A DNA stretch of 64,000 nt from a virus, in IMG/VR virus record IMGVR_UViG_3300025117_000042, positions 1-64,000 of that record. The stretch is one strand, 5' to 3'. Position 1 is the first letter of the stretch. The number at the start of each line of letters is the position of its first letter. Shown here piece by piece: positions 1 through 7,110 of the stretch. The notes under the pieces were generated by a model. The model made no database searches. It was given only the letters and a program-made list of their open reading frames with translations, and was not told where the DNA came from. A program made the position numbers and the translations under genes.

Positions 1-1
1 A

Positions 2-139
2 GAGAGGACCGATCTGAATTGTGTTCATCAGGGAAACTGGCGTTGCATCCTCTGTGACGGAGATGAAGATGTAATAGAATGTTTTTTCTGTGGTAAACAG
101 CTGTTGGTACGTTGTAACTTCGATGACGAATATGCATAG
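2..139 (+). CDS. C-terminal part of a small zinc-ribbon-like protein
   Basis: The window opens inside this frame, and 45 codons remain before a TAG. The visible part has two cysteine pairs (CILC and CFFC) about ten residues apart, the spacing of a zinc ribbon, followed by a short acidic tail. The N-terminus lies outside the window, so full length and role are unknown. It belongs to the run of tiny metal-binding-type proteins that fills the first 12 kb. Confidence 0.5.
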   Translation, partial: ERTDLNCVHQGNWRCILCDGDEDVIECFFCGKQLLVRCNFDDEYA

Positions 140-151
140 AAAGGGGTATGT

Positions 152-304
152 ATGAGAGAGACACTAGAGTTATATGAAGAGCTTTTGGGTGGGTTTTTCT
201 GTAGTAGGGTGCATTGCAGCGGCCATGATTTCAGAGCCTGTACTGGTTTGGAGGAGATGTTGCTATTAGAAACAATGACCGATAACAAGGTCATGGAGGA
301 TTGA
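152..304 (+). CDS. Small hypothetical protein (50 aa)
   Basis: ATG preceded by AAAGGGG; 50 codons. The N-terminus is a short amphipathic helix. The middle carries C, C, H and C (CSRVHCSGHDFRAC), which could hold one metal ion. The end is acidic and Met-rich. The next ATG follows after 4 bases. No family recognised. Confidence 0.5.
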   Translation: MRETLELYEELLGGFFCSRVHCSGHDFRACTGLEEMLLLETMTDNKVMED

Positions 305-308
305 AGCT

Positions 309-497
309 ATGACTGCAATACAAGGTTCGATCCTGGGCTTGGTTAAAGATCTGGTATCGGATCTTTTATATTATAATAGAAAGGAGGATGAAGATATTCC
401 TGTAGGCCGAATAGAAGAAGCAATCAAAAACGGGGATATAACTGTTAAGGAGATAGTAGACGTTTTTGAACGAGAGCTGAGGGAGGCTGTGAAGTGA
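309..497 (+). CDS. Small helical protein (62 aa), unknown function
   Basis: ATG shortly after a GGAGG-like site. The sequence is predicted helical and charged. The C-terminal half (EAIKNGDITVKEIVDVFE) has the 'AI..G.IT..EIV..F' pattern often seen in short phage proteins of unknown role. Its stop overlaps the GTG of the next gene (GTGA), pointing to translational coupling. Confidence 0.6.
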   Translation: MTAIQGSILGLVKDLVSDLLYYNRKEDEDIPVGRIEEAIKNGDITVKEIVDVFERELREAVK

Positions 498-787
498 ATT
501 ACACCGGGATCTGCATATGGGGTCATAAAGAAGGCGAGATGCTATCATGCATTGGGCCTGTGTATGAATACAATGCATTAGAACCTATAAAGCCTCAACC
601 TATAGCTTGTAAAGCAAGTGAAGTTAGAATAACTCCAGAAGTTTATTACACAAGGTTCTATTATTACTTTTATAAAGGCTTTTGGGTTCATAGTTCGCAT
701 GCTAGAGCACCTGAAGATGAGATTATGAGCCGCATTAACGATCTAATACAAAAAGGAGTGGAATACGAAAAGGAGTATGATTTATGA
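494..787 (+). CDS. Hypothetical protein (97 aa)
   Basis: Starts at GTG inside the GTGA junction with the previous gene and ends ATGA-coupled to the next. Aromatic-rich middle (YYTRFYYYFYKGFW) and a charged helical end. No domain recognised. Tight coupling on both sides supports a real gene. Confidence 0.55.
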   Translation: MNYTGICIWGHKEGEMLSCIGPVYEYNALEPIKPQPIACKASEVRITPEVYYTRFYYYFYKGFWVHSSHARAPEDEIMSRINDLIQKGVEYEKEYDL

Positions 788-1071
788 CAATACATGATCT
801 AAAGATAGATTTAAAAGAACATTATTCTTTAAGGGATGGAACTAAACGGTTCGAAATACGCAAGAATGATCGTAACTTTCAGGCAGGAGATATATTACAC
901 CTGAAAGCTACCTTGTATACTGGTGCTGAGATGGCAGAAGGTAAGCCTCTGCAATATACCGGCGAAGAGATGCTGGTAAAGGTTTCACAGATTATACACG
1001 GCCCGATTTATGGGCTTGCGGAGGGTTGGTGCATAATGTCTGTCATAGTGCTTACAGTCTCATTACCATAA
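784..1071 (+). CDS. DUF3850-like (ASCH/PUA-fold) protein
   Basis: The N-terminus reads IHDLKI, followed by KRFEIRKNDRNFQAGDILHL and later YTGEEMLVKVSQIIHGP.YGLAEGWCIMSV. This is the ordered signature of the DUF3850 family, whose members adopt an ASCH/PUA-like beta-barrel linked to RNA or modified-nucleotide binding. The length (95 aa) is a little over the usual. The C-terminus beyond the MSV motif is hydrophobic and unlike the family. The start overlaps the previous stop by 4 bases. The family call is firm; the substrate is not known. Confidence 0.75.
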   Translation: MTIHDLKIDLKEHYSLRDGTKRFEIRKNDRNFQAGDILHLKATLYTGAEMAEGKPLQYTGEEMLVKVSQIIHGPIYGLAEGWCIMSVIVLTVSLP

Positions 1072-1091
1072 TATAAAAAAGGAGCATAAAT

Positions 1092-1256
1092 ATGGGAGCA
1101 GCTAAAAAGTGGTTTACAACAACTTGTAAGATCCACGGTGATGCACCAAAGGGTCAACCGTTCAAAGAGGTAAAAGTGCCTGAGCCTACCGGGAAGAGCC
1201 TGGGACGGCATCGTACTGAATGTCCTTACTGTAAAGGCGATAAGGAGAAGAAATAG
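1092..1256 (+). CDS. Small Lys-rich protein with CPYC motif (54 aa)
   Basis: ATG 6 bases after AAAAGGAGC. It has a CKIHGD segment near residue 12 and CPYCKGDKEKK at the C-terminus, so four potential ligands (C, H, C, C) could bind one zinc. Strongly basic. Stop overlaps a GTG that opens the next, apparently broken frame. Unknown role. Confidence 0.6.
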   Translation: MGAAKKWFTTTCKIHGDAPKGQPFKEVKVPEPTGKSLGRHRTECPYCKGDKEKK

Positions 1257-1425
1257 TGCAACTTGATATTAGAGAAGCCAGGGACAAGGCGATTTCTACG
1301 TTGAGCAACTTTAACTCCTGTACTGAGTTGCTCTAGCTTATACCTGCATACTTCTGTGCGATATCGTTAGCGAATTGGAGCACAGGTTATCTGTTTTGGA
1401 GGGTAGGCTCGAAAATATCGAATAA
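1256..1425 (+). pseudogene. Possible frameshifted small gene
   Basis: GTG (TAGTG junction) opens a 26-codon frame ending at TAG 1334-1336. A -1 shift just before that stop gives a coherent continuation (ALAYTCILLCDIVSELEHRL..., a hydrophobic then coiled-coil-like end) to TAA 1423-1425. Joined, this would be a normal protein of about 56 aa. Either a base is missing (mutation or sequencing error) or only the short 26-aa peptide is made. Confidence 0.25.
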
Positions 1426-1453
1426 CGGGGATATACCATACCAGGGGGTACAA

Positions 1454-1795
1454 ATGGGAATTATATTAGCAATCAAAGATCGGTTTCACCTGAACAAAGG
1501 CGGCAAGGAAATCAGGAGTGATGAGTTCAAAAACATGGAAGAGTTCTTGGCATGGTGTACACGACATGGCGCATCTTGTGGAGAGCTTAAGGTTGTAGAG
1601 CCTAGAATTGTATTAAAAAAAGTCGAGCCTGACAATTATATGTGCGAAATAAAAAGTTGTTTAGGTGATGCTATGTTTCATTTGTCTGATGTTAAGGATG
1701 GGTTAGGTGAAGGTTTCCTATGTGAATCTTGCTTGGAGGAATGGAAAGCAGAGCATCCTGAAGTAATACTGGAGGAAGTAAATGGCGAGAGCTGA
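1454..1795 (+). CDS. Zinc-binding hypothetical protein (113 aa)
   Basis: ATG after the GGGGG-containing site upstream. The central segment has MCEIKSC and, 20 residues later, LCESCLEEW, four cysteines spaced as a zinc ribbon. The N-terminal half has an extra C..C pair (WCTRHGASCGE). The C-terminus is acidic and overlaps the next gene by 14 bases. No named family recognised. Confidence 0.65.
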   Translation: MGIILAIKDRFHLNKGGKEIRSDEFKNMEEFLAWCTRHGASCGELKVVEPRIVLKKVEPDNYMCEIKSCLGDAMFHLSDVKDGLGEGFLCESCLEEWKAEHPEVILEEVNGES

Positions 1796-1958
1796 GAGAG
1801 ATTTCAAGGTAATACTGACACTGACTGAAGAGGAAGCAAGAGAAGTGTACTTAAATATGAGGTCAAACGTATGGCCGAATCACTGTAAAGAAGTGAGAGA
1901 GGCTATTAGTAAGGTTTTAGGGTACACTCCTCAAGACGATGGTGATGGTTACTTCTAA
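1782..1958 (+). CDS. Small hypothetical protein (58 aa)
   Basis: ATG with GGAGG 6 bases upstream, inside the end of the preceding gene. The protein starts with a strand-like segment (FKVILTLTEEEAREVYLNM) then a helix and a DDGDGYF tail. The 'ILTLTEEEA' opening is common in small phage proteins of unknown role. Confidence 0.6.
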   Translation: MARAERDFKVILTLTEEEAREVYLNMRSNVWPNHCKEVREAISKVLGYTPQDDGDGYF

Positions 1959-1968
1959 GAGGTGATGT

Positions 1969-2094
1969 ATGACAACTATATTAGTAATATTCTGTTTATT
2001 TGTAGGGGCGATCATTGCTTTACAGTTCGTTCCGAGTCTGCTTCTTTTCAGTGCTATGGTGAGAGGCTTTTTTAAAAGGAGTAAACGAGCATGA
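1969..2094 (+). CDS. Small single-pass membrane protein (41 aa)
   Basis: ATG after AAGAGGTG. Residues 3-30 are almost entirely hydrophobic, a transmembrane helix, followed by a basic tail (RGFFKRSKRA) that would stay in the cytoplasm. Stop overlaps the next ATG (ATGA). Size and topology would suit a membrane-acting regulator or lysis-related peptide, but nothing identifies it. Confidence 0.55.
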   Translation: MTTILVIFCLFVGAIIALQFVPSLLLFSAMVRGFFKRSKRA

Positions 2095-2291
2095 AGCATC
2101 TATTAACAATACTTATCATGGCTGTAATGTTTCAACCTGTCACAACAGTAAAGAAACGGATAGCTCCTCCAAAGAACCTTACAGTCACGCCTTCCGCAAC
2201 AGCAGTATATAATAATACAAAACAACCAGAATCATGGAATAAGCAACAGATCAAGAAAGAACAGCAGCTCAAGGCATTACGGGGTAAGTAA
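2091..2291 (+). CDS. Small exported or membrane-anchored protein (66 aa)
   Basis: The N-terminus (MKHLLTILIMAVMFQPV) looks like a signal peptide or short membrane anchor. The rest is polar, Lys/Gln-rich and probably extended or coiled. It follows another membrane peptide directly, so the two could act together at the envelope. No lipobox cysteine is present, which argues against an outer-membrane spanin lipoprotein. Stop overlaps the next ATG (TAATG). Confidence 0.5.
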   Translation: MKHLLTILIMAVMFQPVTTVKKRIAPPKNLTVTPSATAVYNNTKQPESWNKQQIKKEQQLKALRGK

Positions 2292-2548
2292 TGGTCGGCA
2301 AACACAAGCTGTACATAGTGCATGACGATCAGTACATCCTGGTTGGGGAATGTGCTCCTGAAGACCTGCAAATTAAGGTTATAGGGACTGTAGTAGAGAG
2401 TTACCCTGTCATCTCTGGTGATATCGTCATTGCGGGATGTGCTAATTTCGAGCTGAGGCAGGAAGAAAAGCCTAGCAAGCATCAGTACAGAGAGCTTATG
2501 CAGGATATGTATAATAAAAAGAATAAGGGAAAGAAAAGGAGGAAATAG
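2291..2548 (+). CDS. Hypothetical protein (85 aa) with basic tail
   Basis: Starts at the TAATG junction. Mostly beta-strand-like to residue 60, then a very basic C-terminus (YNKKNKGKKRRK) that could contact nucleic acid. The GGAGG for the next gene lies inside its last codons. No family recognised. Confidence 0.55.
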   Translation: MVGKHKLYIVHDDQYILVGECAPEDLQIKVIGTVVESYPVISGDIVIAGCANFELRQEEKPSKHQYRELMQDMYNKKNKGKKRRK

Positions 2549-3237
2549 TGGTGGATAGCTTAGGTGATCGGATGAAGCTGTTTTATGAAGATCGGAGCAG
2601 GTACAAGCTAACCCGTAGAGTGCCAGTAATCATGCGGCTTGATGGGAGAGCTTTCCATACTTTGTTGCGAGTAGCACGTAAGCCTTATGACATGGGTGTA
2701 ATTTACGCTATGCAGGATACAGCCATGCATCTGATTGAGCAGATCCAGGGCGCAAAGTGTGCCTATGTGCAATCTGATGAGATAAGTATTCTAATAACAG
2801 ACTATGACAAACTCAGTACTGAGGCATGGTTCGATTACAACATTCAAAAGATGTGCTCTATAGCAGCATCTATGGCTTCTGTGTATTTCACTCAGCACTA
2901 CAGAGAGGATGCTAATTTTGATTGCAGGGTGTTTAATATACCAAAGGAAGAGGTAATCAACTATTTCAGGTGGCGATATAAGGATTGGCTCAGGAATAGC
3001 CTACAGATGCTTGCTCAGAGTCTGTATAGCCACAGAGAGCTACATGGTCAGAAAGCTGCATCTCTGCATGACATGTGTATGGCAGTAGGTCATAACTGGA
3101 ATGATGAAAAACCAGTGTGTAAGAACGGTTCTTTTATTACAAAACAACTTGATGTACTGACTGACTTTAACCTGATGGATCTTTTAGATCCTACCAATTC
3201 GATCTTAACTAGCGCACTGTATACCGTCGAGGACTGA
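2548..3237 (+). CDS. Thg1-like 3'-5' nucleotidyltransferase (TLP)
   Basis: Thg1-family enzymes add nucleotides in the 3'-5' direction, either the extra G-1 of tRNA-His or 5'-end repair of truncated RNAs. Residues 25-40 read PVIMRLDGRAFHT, the metal-binding RLDGR-F-H signature, and residues 90-97 YVQSDEIS supply the second acidic site. Length (229 aa) matches bacterial and phage Thg1-like proteins. It starts at tandem GTG codons with AAAGGAGG upstream. Presence in a phage alongside other RNA-end enzymes suggests RNA repair rather than tRNA-His maturation (inference). Confidence 0.85.
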   Translation: MVDSLGDRMKLFYEDRSRYKLTRRVPVIMRLDGRAFHTLLRVARKPYDMGVIYAMQDTAMHLIEQIQGAKCAYVQSDEISILITDYDKLSTEAWFDYNIQKMCSIAASMASVYFTQHYREDANFDCRVFNIPKEEVINYFRWRYKDWLRNSLQMLAQSLYSHRELHGQKAASLHDMCMAVGHNWNDEKPVCKNGSFITKQLDVLTDFNLMDLLDPTNSILTSALYTVED

Positions 3238-3239
3238 TA

Positions 3240-3530
3240 ATGGATAGAGAGCAATTGCTATTAGGTAAACTTGCTGAAGAGTGCAATGAAGTAGCTCAAC
3301 GTGCTCTGAAAGCTCAGCAGTTTGGCCGGGACGAAATTCAACCTGGACAGGAGTTCAACAACAGATATAGACTGGAGCGTGAATTCAATGATCTATTAGC
3401 AATAGTGGAAATGTTGAATGATGATTTTGGTTATGACTTAACTCCTGACATATGGGCGATCAAAGCGAAGATAACAAAAGTAAATAAGTATGCCAAACTG
3501 TCTATTAAATTAGGTAAGGTGCGCCCATGA
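3240..3530 (+). CDS. MazG-like all-alpha NTP pyrophosphohydrolase
   Basis: Helical protein of 96 aa. The N-terminus contains KLAEECNEVAQRALK (the E-E-x2-E metal site of all-alpha NTP-PPases), and the second helix carries REFNDLLAIVEML with an acidic E/D pair. Such phage enzymes hydrolyse (d)NTPs or alarmones. Starts 2 bases after the Thg1-like gene; its own end overlaps the next gene by 4 bases. Confidence 0.7.
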   Translation: MDREQLLLGKLAEECNEVAQRALKAQQFGRDEIQPGQEFNNRYRLEREFNDLLAIVEMLNDDFGYDLTPDIWAIKAKITKVNKYAKLSIKLGKVRP

Positions 3531-3910
3531 ACGAGGAACAAGGTGGAATGCTGAAAAGCTCATGTTGGGTAGCTGCATACACTATGCAACCACCTTTGAC
3601 CGATGAGCAGCACGAAGAAGTAGATGGATTGCGAAGGATCATGTTATCAGCACCTGGGGAGCCTCAGCCTTGCGTAAACTGTCCTAACGAGGTATGGGTA
3701 TGGTGTGCTTTCCAGGGTAATGAGTGCGAGGATTTTGTGGATTTTGCGGATTTCCAGGCATATAAGGGAAAGCTTGATAACCCAATTCCTGAAGGTATGC
3801 GGGAGGTTACGTCCTGGGAGCTGATAAAGTTTGGTATACAAGGATGTATTAGACAATTTTTTGATAAGATATTGGGTAAAAAGGGGGATAAAGGTAATAG
3901 AAGGAAGTAA
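3527..3910 (+). CDS. Hypothetical Cys-containing protein (127 aa)
   Basis: ATGA-coupled to the MazG-like gene. The middle has CVNCPNEVWVWC and a further C within 10 residues, a possible zinc site. Aromatic/acidic stretch (EDFVDFADFQAY), then an amphipathic helix and a basic tail (KILGKKGDKGNRRK). Function not recognised. Confidence 0.6.
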   Translation: MNEEQGGMLKSSCWVAAYTMQPPLTDEQHEEVDGLRRIMLSAPGEPQPCVNCPNEVWVWCAFQGNECEDFVDFADFQAYKGKLDNPIPEGMREVTSWELIKFGIQGCIRQFFDKILGKKGDKGNRRK

Positions 3911-3918
3911 ATCGCCAC

Positions 3919-4407
3919 ATGGGGGTAATTGGAATGGATAACGAATATAAAGAGCAGGGTTTGAGTATGCTTAATCCTGAAAGCAAGCCTAAAGCGGATA
4001 TACCACCTCCTTCAGAATGGAAAGTAGGTTGGTATATCGACAGTAATTCAATACTGCGGGATGCTTTTAAACATCCGATCAGGTTTTGCAAAAGCTGTGG
4101 TGAGTTTAAGCCGGTCATTGGCCTGGGCCTGTGCAGCAAGTGCTATGGCAAGCAACACGCACGACCACGTAAAGCAGCCAAGAAAGCAGTAGCAAAGAAA
4201 GAGGTTAAGAAGACAACAAAGCAGAGAATGGAGGTTGAGGTTCCTGATACTATGGCAAAGCCAACTGAGCCAAAGCCTCGTATTGCTTTGGTAGCAGAGA
4301 ACTACCAGCTACGAGGGGTTATGTTGGCTGTTGTAGACTTCTTCCATGATCGACTTGAAGCAGAGGATCTAATAGCACTTATGAAGGGGATAGGCTATGA
4401 AGTATGA
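3919..4407 (+). CDS. C4 zinc-finger protein with basic linker (162 aa)
   Basis: A C4 zinc knuckle spans FCKSCGEFKPVIGLGLCSKC at residues 53-72, followed by a Lys/Arg/Ala-rich linker of about 40 residues and a C-terminal helical domain. The layout suggests nucleic-acid binding. Start is uncertain: ATG 3919 has a distant AAGGAAG, while ATG 3934 gives a protein five residues shorter. The last bases overlap the next gene. Confidence 0.6.
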   Translation: MGVIGMDNEYKEQGLSMLNPESKPKADIPPPSEWKVGWYIDSNSILRDAFKHPIRFCKSCGEFKPVIGLGLCSKCYGKQHARPRKAAKKAVAKKEVKKTTKQRMEVEVPDTMAKPTEPKPRIALVAENYQLRGVMLAVVDFFHDRLEAEDLIALMKGIGYEV

Positions 4408-4612
4408 ATATGAGCGTTGTTTAGTATGTAATAGAGAGTTGCATTCAGATAGTGCCAGAACACTAGGGATGGGGGGAACATGTGCATCAAATACTCTGTT
4501 GCGTGGTTTGCCTCTGTATGCCAGGGAGCATGCTGCTGAGGAGTACCGGATCATAAGACTGAGAGAGCAGAAGGAGAAGTTGCAAAGACGGCTTAAAGCC
4601 AGAAAGGGCTAA
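4397..4612 (+). CDS. DUF6011-like small zinc protein (71 aa)
   Basis: The N-terminal 27 residues follow the pattern C-x2-C-(N/G)-R-x-L-x3-SAR-x2-GMGGTC, the signature of the short DUF6011-type phage zinc motif (CxxCGR.L...S...G.GP.C). The rest is a charged helix rich in Arg, Glu and Lys. It overlaps the previous gene by 11 bases. The role of this family is not established. Confidence 0.65.
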   Translation: MKYEYERCLVCNRELHSDSARTLGMGGTCASNTLLRGLPLYAREHAAEEYRIIRLREQKEKLQRRLKARKG

Positions 4613-4616
4613 AGTC

Positions 4617-4847
4617 ATGTTACGCAAGCTAAGTGAAGAAGAGCTTAAGCGGATAGAGTCTGGTACTGCGGTAGCTATTGTATTAGACGTGGATCAAGCA
4701 CTTCAGATAGCTTATCAGCTGAAACAAGGAGAATGTGGCTGTGCTGAAGGTTTTAGAGAGCTATTGTTGGAAGCTTTCTTTAACAAGAAAGAAGATCCTG
4801 TTGATTATTGTGAGTTACATCTACCTTTCAGAGAGGAGCTGACATGA
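4617..4847 (+). CDS. Hypothetical protein (76 aa)
   Basis: ATG 4 bases after the previous stop. Helical N-terminus (LSEEELKRIESG), a strand, then a CGC motif and a further Cys-x-x-x-His (YCELH) near the end. The end overlaps the next gene (ATGATGG). No family recognised. Confidence 0.55.
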   Translation: MLRKLSEEELKRIESGTAVAIVLDVDQALQIAYQLKQGECGCAEGFRELLLEAFFNKKEDPVDYCELHLPFREELT

Positions 4848-5116
4848 TGGAACGAGCTGCTAAATACGTGATGAACGGAAAAAGACAAACACGTAACGTG
4901 GAAGCAATGATCTTGGGTCTGAAGGTAGCAGCAGAGCACATGAAATTTGGGCTGGCAACCAAAGGCTTTATAATAGAGTCTTTGAAAGGAGATGCAGTGG
5001 TATTGGATCTGTCAGATAGTCAACTAGATCCTAGCTCTATGTCAGGTCGAGCTATGGTAAAGCTGGGTTATACGTTGAATGATGATGGGTTTTGGGAGTG
5101 GAGACTGACTGAATAA
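4844..5116 (+). CDS. Hypothetical protein (90 aa), last gene of the first operon
   Basis: Two consecutive ATGs at the junction with the previous gene, preceded by GAGAGGAG. Compact alpha/beta protein ending in WEWRLTE. It is the last gene before a 250-base non-coding stretch with two hairpins, so transcription probably stops downstream. No family recognised. Confidence 0.55.
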   Translation: MMERAAKYVMNGKRQTRNVEAMILGLKVAAEHMKFGLATKGFIIESLKGDAVVLDLSDSQLDPSSMSGRAMVKLGYTLNDDGFWEWRLTE

Positions 5117-5123
5117 CCGCTTT

Positions 5124-5197
5124 GCCCCTTTGATGTGGCGTATTGATGTAGGTGAAAGTCCTACACAATTCCCGTAACGGGACGGAGGGGCTTTTTT
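5124..5197 (+). ncRNA. Structured element: outer terminator stem enclosing two hairpins
   Basis: GCCCCT (5124-5129) pairs with AGGGGC (5186-5191), followed at once by six T's, as in an intrinsic terminator. Inside are two perfect hairpins: TGTAGG/CCTACA (5147-5152 with 5160-5165, loop TGAAAGT) and TCCCG/CGGGA (5170-5174 with 5178-5182, loop TAA). A plain terminator would not need these. It could be a folded operon-end RNA, a processed small RNA or a regulatory terminator. No known RNA family is claimed. Confidence 0.45.
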
Positions 5198-5292
5198 AAC
5201 ATCTTAACGGGCGGGAGAAATGGGATGGTTTAGAAAATCTTTATAACTCTAAAACCTTATACCTCACCTGCCTGTTAAAAAATAAAAATGCA

Positions 5293-5330
5293 AAAAGCCT
5301 CTATTAAATAACTTTAGAGGCTTTTCTTTT
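5293..5330 (+). terminator. Rho-independent terminator
   Basis: Perfect 11-bp inverted repeat AAAAGCCTCTA (5293-5303) / TAGAGGCTTTT (5315-5325), loop of 11, followed by T-rich sequence. It is nearly symmetric in A and T runs. The stretch between this and the structured element (5198-5292) shows no gene or convincing promoter. Confidence 0.8.
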
Positions 5331-5367
5331 GCAAAAAAGGTGATAAACCTTATATGGGAGGTGAGAT

Positions 5368-5874
5368 ATGAAACGAACATTGGTAACGAGTGATCCACAT
5401 TTAGGCCATGAGAGAGCCGCATTTCATAGGGGTTTCGATACCGTGGAGGAGCACGACGAGCTTATCATCTTTAACTGGAACCGAAAAGCACGTCCTACCG
5501 ATACCGTATACCTGCTGGGGGATGCTGTGTTTAGGCAGTCTACAGCTCTTAGTCTATTAGGTAGATTGAATGGGATCAAAAATCTTATCCTGGGAAACCA
5601 TGAGCATCATGATATTAGCAAATATCTGCCATACTTCCGCAAGATCATGGCAATGGTGATCTATAAAGAGCGATACATCTTCACGCATGTTCCTGTGCAT
5701 CCCTCACAGTTTAATAGATTTGTCGGATTGGTAAATGTACATGGTCATATCCATAAAGGCCAGGATGAATTGTACATCCACGATAAACGATATTTCAACG
5801 TCAATATGGATTTTCACAATCTGACTCCTCTGTATATTGAGGAGTTGGATCAACTTATCAAGGAGAGAGTATGA
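5368..5874 (+). CDS. Calcineurin-like metallophosphoesterase (168 aa)
   Basis: All metal-binding motifs are visible: D-x-H (SDPHLGH, residues 8-14), GD (LLGDAVF), GNHE (LILGNHEHH), a single H (FTHVP) and HGHIH near residue 126. Length is typical of small phage/YfcE-like phosphoesterases. ATG with GGGAGGTGAG upstream. It overlaps the next gene, an RlaP-like nucleotidyltransferase, by 4 bases, suggesting coupled end-processing functions. The substrate (2',3'-cyclic or other phosphoester) cannot be read from sequence. Confidence 0.88.
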   Translation: MKRTLVTSDPHLGHERAAFHRGFDTVEEHDELIIFNWNRKARPTDTVYLLGDAVFRQSTALSLLGRLNGIKNLILGNHEHHDISKYLPYFRKIMAMVIYKERYIFTHVPVHPSQFNRFVGLVNVHGHIHKGQDELYIHDKRYFNVNMDFHNLTPLYIEELDQLIKERV

Positions 5875-6827
5875 AAAATCGCATGTTAGTAAAGATGATC
5901 TTTGGTTCTCATCTGTATGGTACAGAGACACCGACAAGCGATCAGGATTTTAAAGGTGTGGCGCTTCCTACCTGGGAACAGGTAGTTTTAGGCCGAATAG
6001 GAAAGCATATAGAGCACTCATCAACAGGGTCTGCTAATAGTAGAAATACAGCTGAAGATGTGGATGTGGAGATATTCACTCTGCATAACTTTATCAAATT
6101 GGCTCTGGAAGGACAAACAGTGGCTTTTGACATGTTACATGCCCCACTTAACAAGCTAATATGGTCTGATTTCATATGGTTCGATCTAGTGTCTAATAGA
6201 GAAAAGTTCTATAGCAAGAATATAAACTCCTTCATTGGCTATGCAGTAGGACAAGCGGCTAAGTACGGGATCAAGGGAAGTAGGTTGAATGCTGCAAAGT
6301 CTGTACTGGAGTGGTTTGAGGGACGGCTGCTTGATTCTAAGCTGATGGATAATGATCTGAGTACCTTTCCTTTCGGGGAGCATGTCAGGTATCTGGAGCC
6401 TGAAGCACCGTTAGGTCAGAGACAGATAGATATATGTGGTAAGCGTATACAGCTTACTACCAAGATCGGTTATGCTGCTTCTATAATAGATCTGTTTTAT
6501 AGAAATTATGGAGAACGAGCTAAACAGGCGGCTAATGACCAGGGGATAGATTGGAAAGCGATTAGCCATGCATTTAGAGCTGCATACCAAATGAAAGAGT
6601 TGTATGCAGAAGGTACTATCACATTTCCTCGTCCTGAAGCTGAAATTTTACGTCACATAAAGACGGGTCAATGTCACTATGTTGATGTTGCTCCTATGCT
6701 GGAAGATCTATTAGATGAGGTTAGGGAGTTGAAAGATAAATCTTCTTTTCCAGAAAAACCGGATCATAAGTTTTGGGATGGGTTCTTGATGGAAGTGATT
6801 GAAAAGCATCTTACACCTGGGAGGTAA
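5871..6827 (+). CDS. RlaP-like nucleotidyltransferase (polymerase-beta fold)
   Basis: The N-terminus carries FGSHLYGTETPTSDQDFKGV, the GSxxYG..T..SD.D signature of RlaP-type minimal nucleotidyltransferases (Pfam PF10127, described as RNA-repair-associated). A third acidic site is likely in VDVEIFTL (residues 63-70). The helical remainder to 318 aa fits the family. It is coupled to a phosphoesterase and 2.6 kb from a Thg1-like enzyme, consistent with an RNA-end-repair function in the phage (inference). Confidence 0.8.
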   Translation: MKNRMLVKMIFGSHLYGTETPTSDQDFKGVALPTWEQVVLGRIGKHIEHSSTGSANSRNTAEDVDVEIFTLHNFIKLALEGQTVAFDMLHAPLNKLIWSDFIWFDLVSNREKFYSKNINSFIGYAVGQAAKYGIKGSRLNAAKSVLEWFEGRLLDSKLMDNDLSTFPFGEHVRYLEPEAPLGQRQIDICGKRIQLTTKIGYAASIIDLFYRNYGERAKQAANDQGIDWKAISHAFRAAYQMKELYAEGTITFPRPEAEILRHIKTGQCHYVDVAPMLEDLLDEVRELKDKSSFPEKPDHKFWDGFLMEVIEKHLTPGR

Positions 6828-6830
6828 CGC

Positions 6831-7028
6831 ATGTTCAAACGTAGGTTCCTGCGATTCCGTATTGTAAATAACACTACCGATCACGGCTTTAGGATCGGGG
6901 AGATGGTAACAGTCGAGGCCAGGAATGGATGGACTGTAGCCAAGGCTTATTCACAAGAGGGGAAGAGTTGGTGGGTTAACAGAAATGATGTACATCTGGT
7001 GGGAGAGCTACATGAAGATGAATCCTAA
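6831..7028 (+). CDS. Small hypothetical protein (65 aa), SH3-like
   Basis: GGGAGGTAACGCATG gives a good start. Beta-rich with aromatic residues (FRIGEMVTVEARNGWTVAKAY...WWVNRNDVHLV) that read like a small barrel. Overlaps the next peptide gene by 17 bases. Function unknown. Confidence 0.55.
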   Translation: MFKRRFLRFRIVNNTTDHGFRIGEMVTVEARNGWTVAKAYSQEGKSWWVNRNDVHLVGELHEDES

Positions 7029-7110
7029 TGATCGGAAAGCGTTAAAGCTAATCGTGATAATGCTTATATTAGACATTCTATTCATTTTGGAGAGGGTATA
7101 TGGCGGTTAG
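7012..7110 (+). CDS. Very small membrane peptide (32 aa)
   Basis: ATG with GGGAGAG upstream. A basic N-terminus (KMNPNDRKALK) is followed by a continuous hydrophobic helix (LIVIMLILDILFIL), then ERVYGG. Probably a single-pass inner-membrane peptide. It overlaps genes on both sides. Confidence 0.45.
   Translation: MKMNPNDRKALKLIVIMLILDILFILERVYGG

Noticed and set aside
318-345. GGTTCGATCC, like a tRNA T-arm
   Set aside because: No matching acceptor, D or anticodon arm upstream, and it lies in a good coding frame.
1334-1453. Read-through of TAG into the gene at 1454 in the same frame
   Set aside because: The frame happens to stay open, but the translated link looks random and the gene at 1454 has its own start.
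5140-5197. GTAGGTGAAAGTCCTAC resembles pieces of group II introns
   Set aside because: The element is only about 75 bases and ends as a terminator; no intron domains V/VI or intron-encoded protein are nearby.
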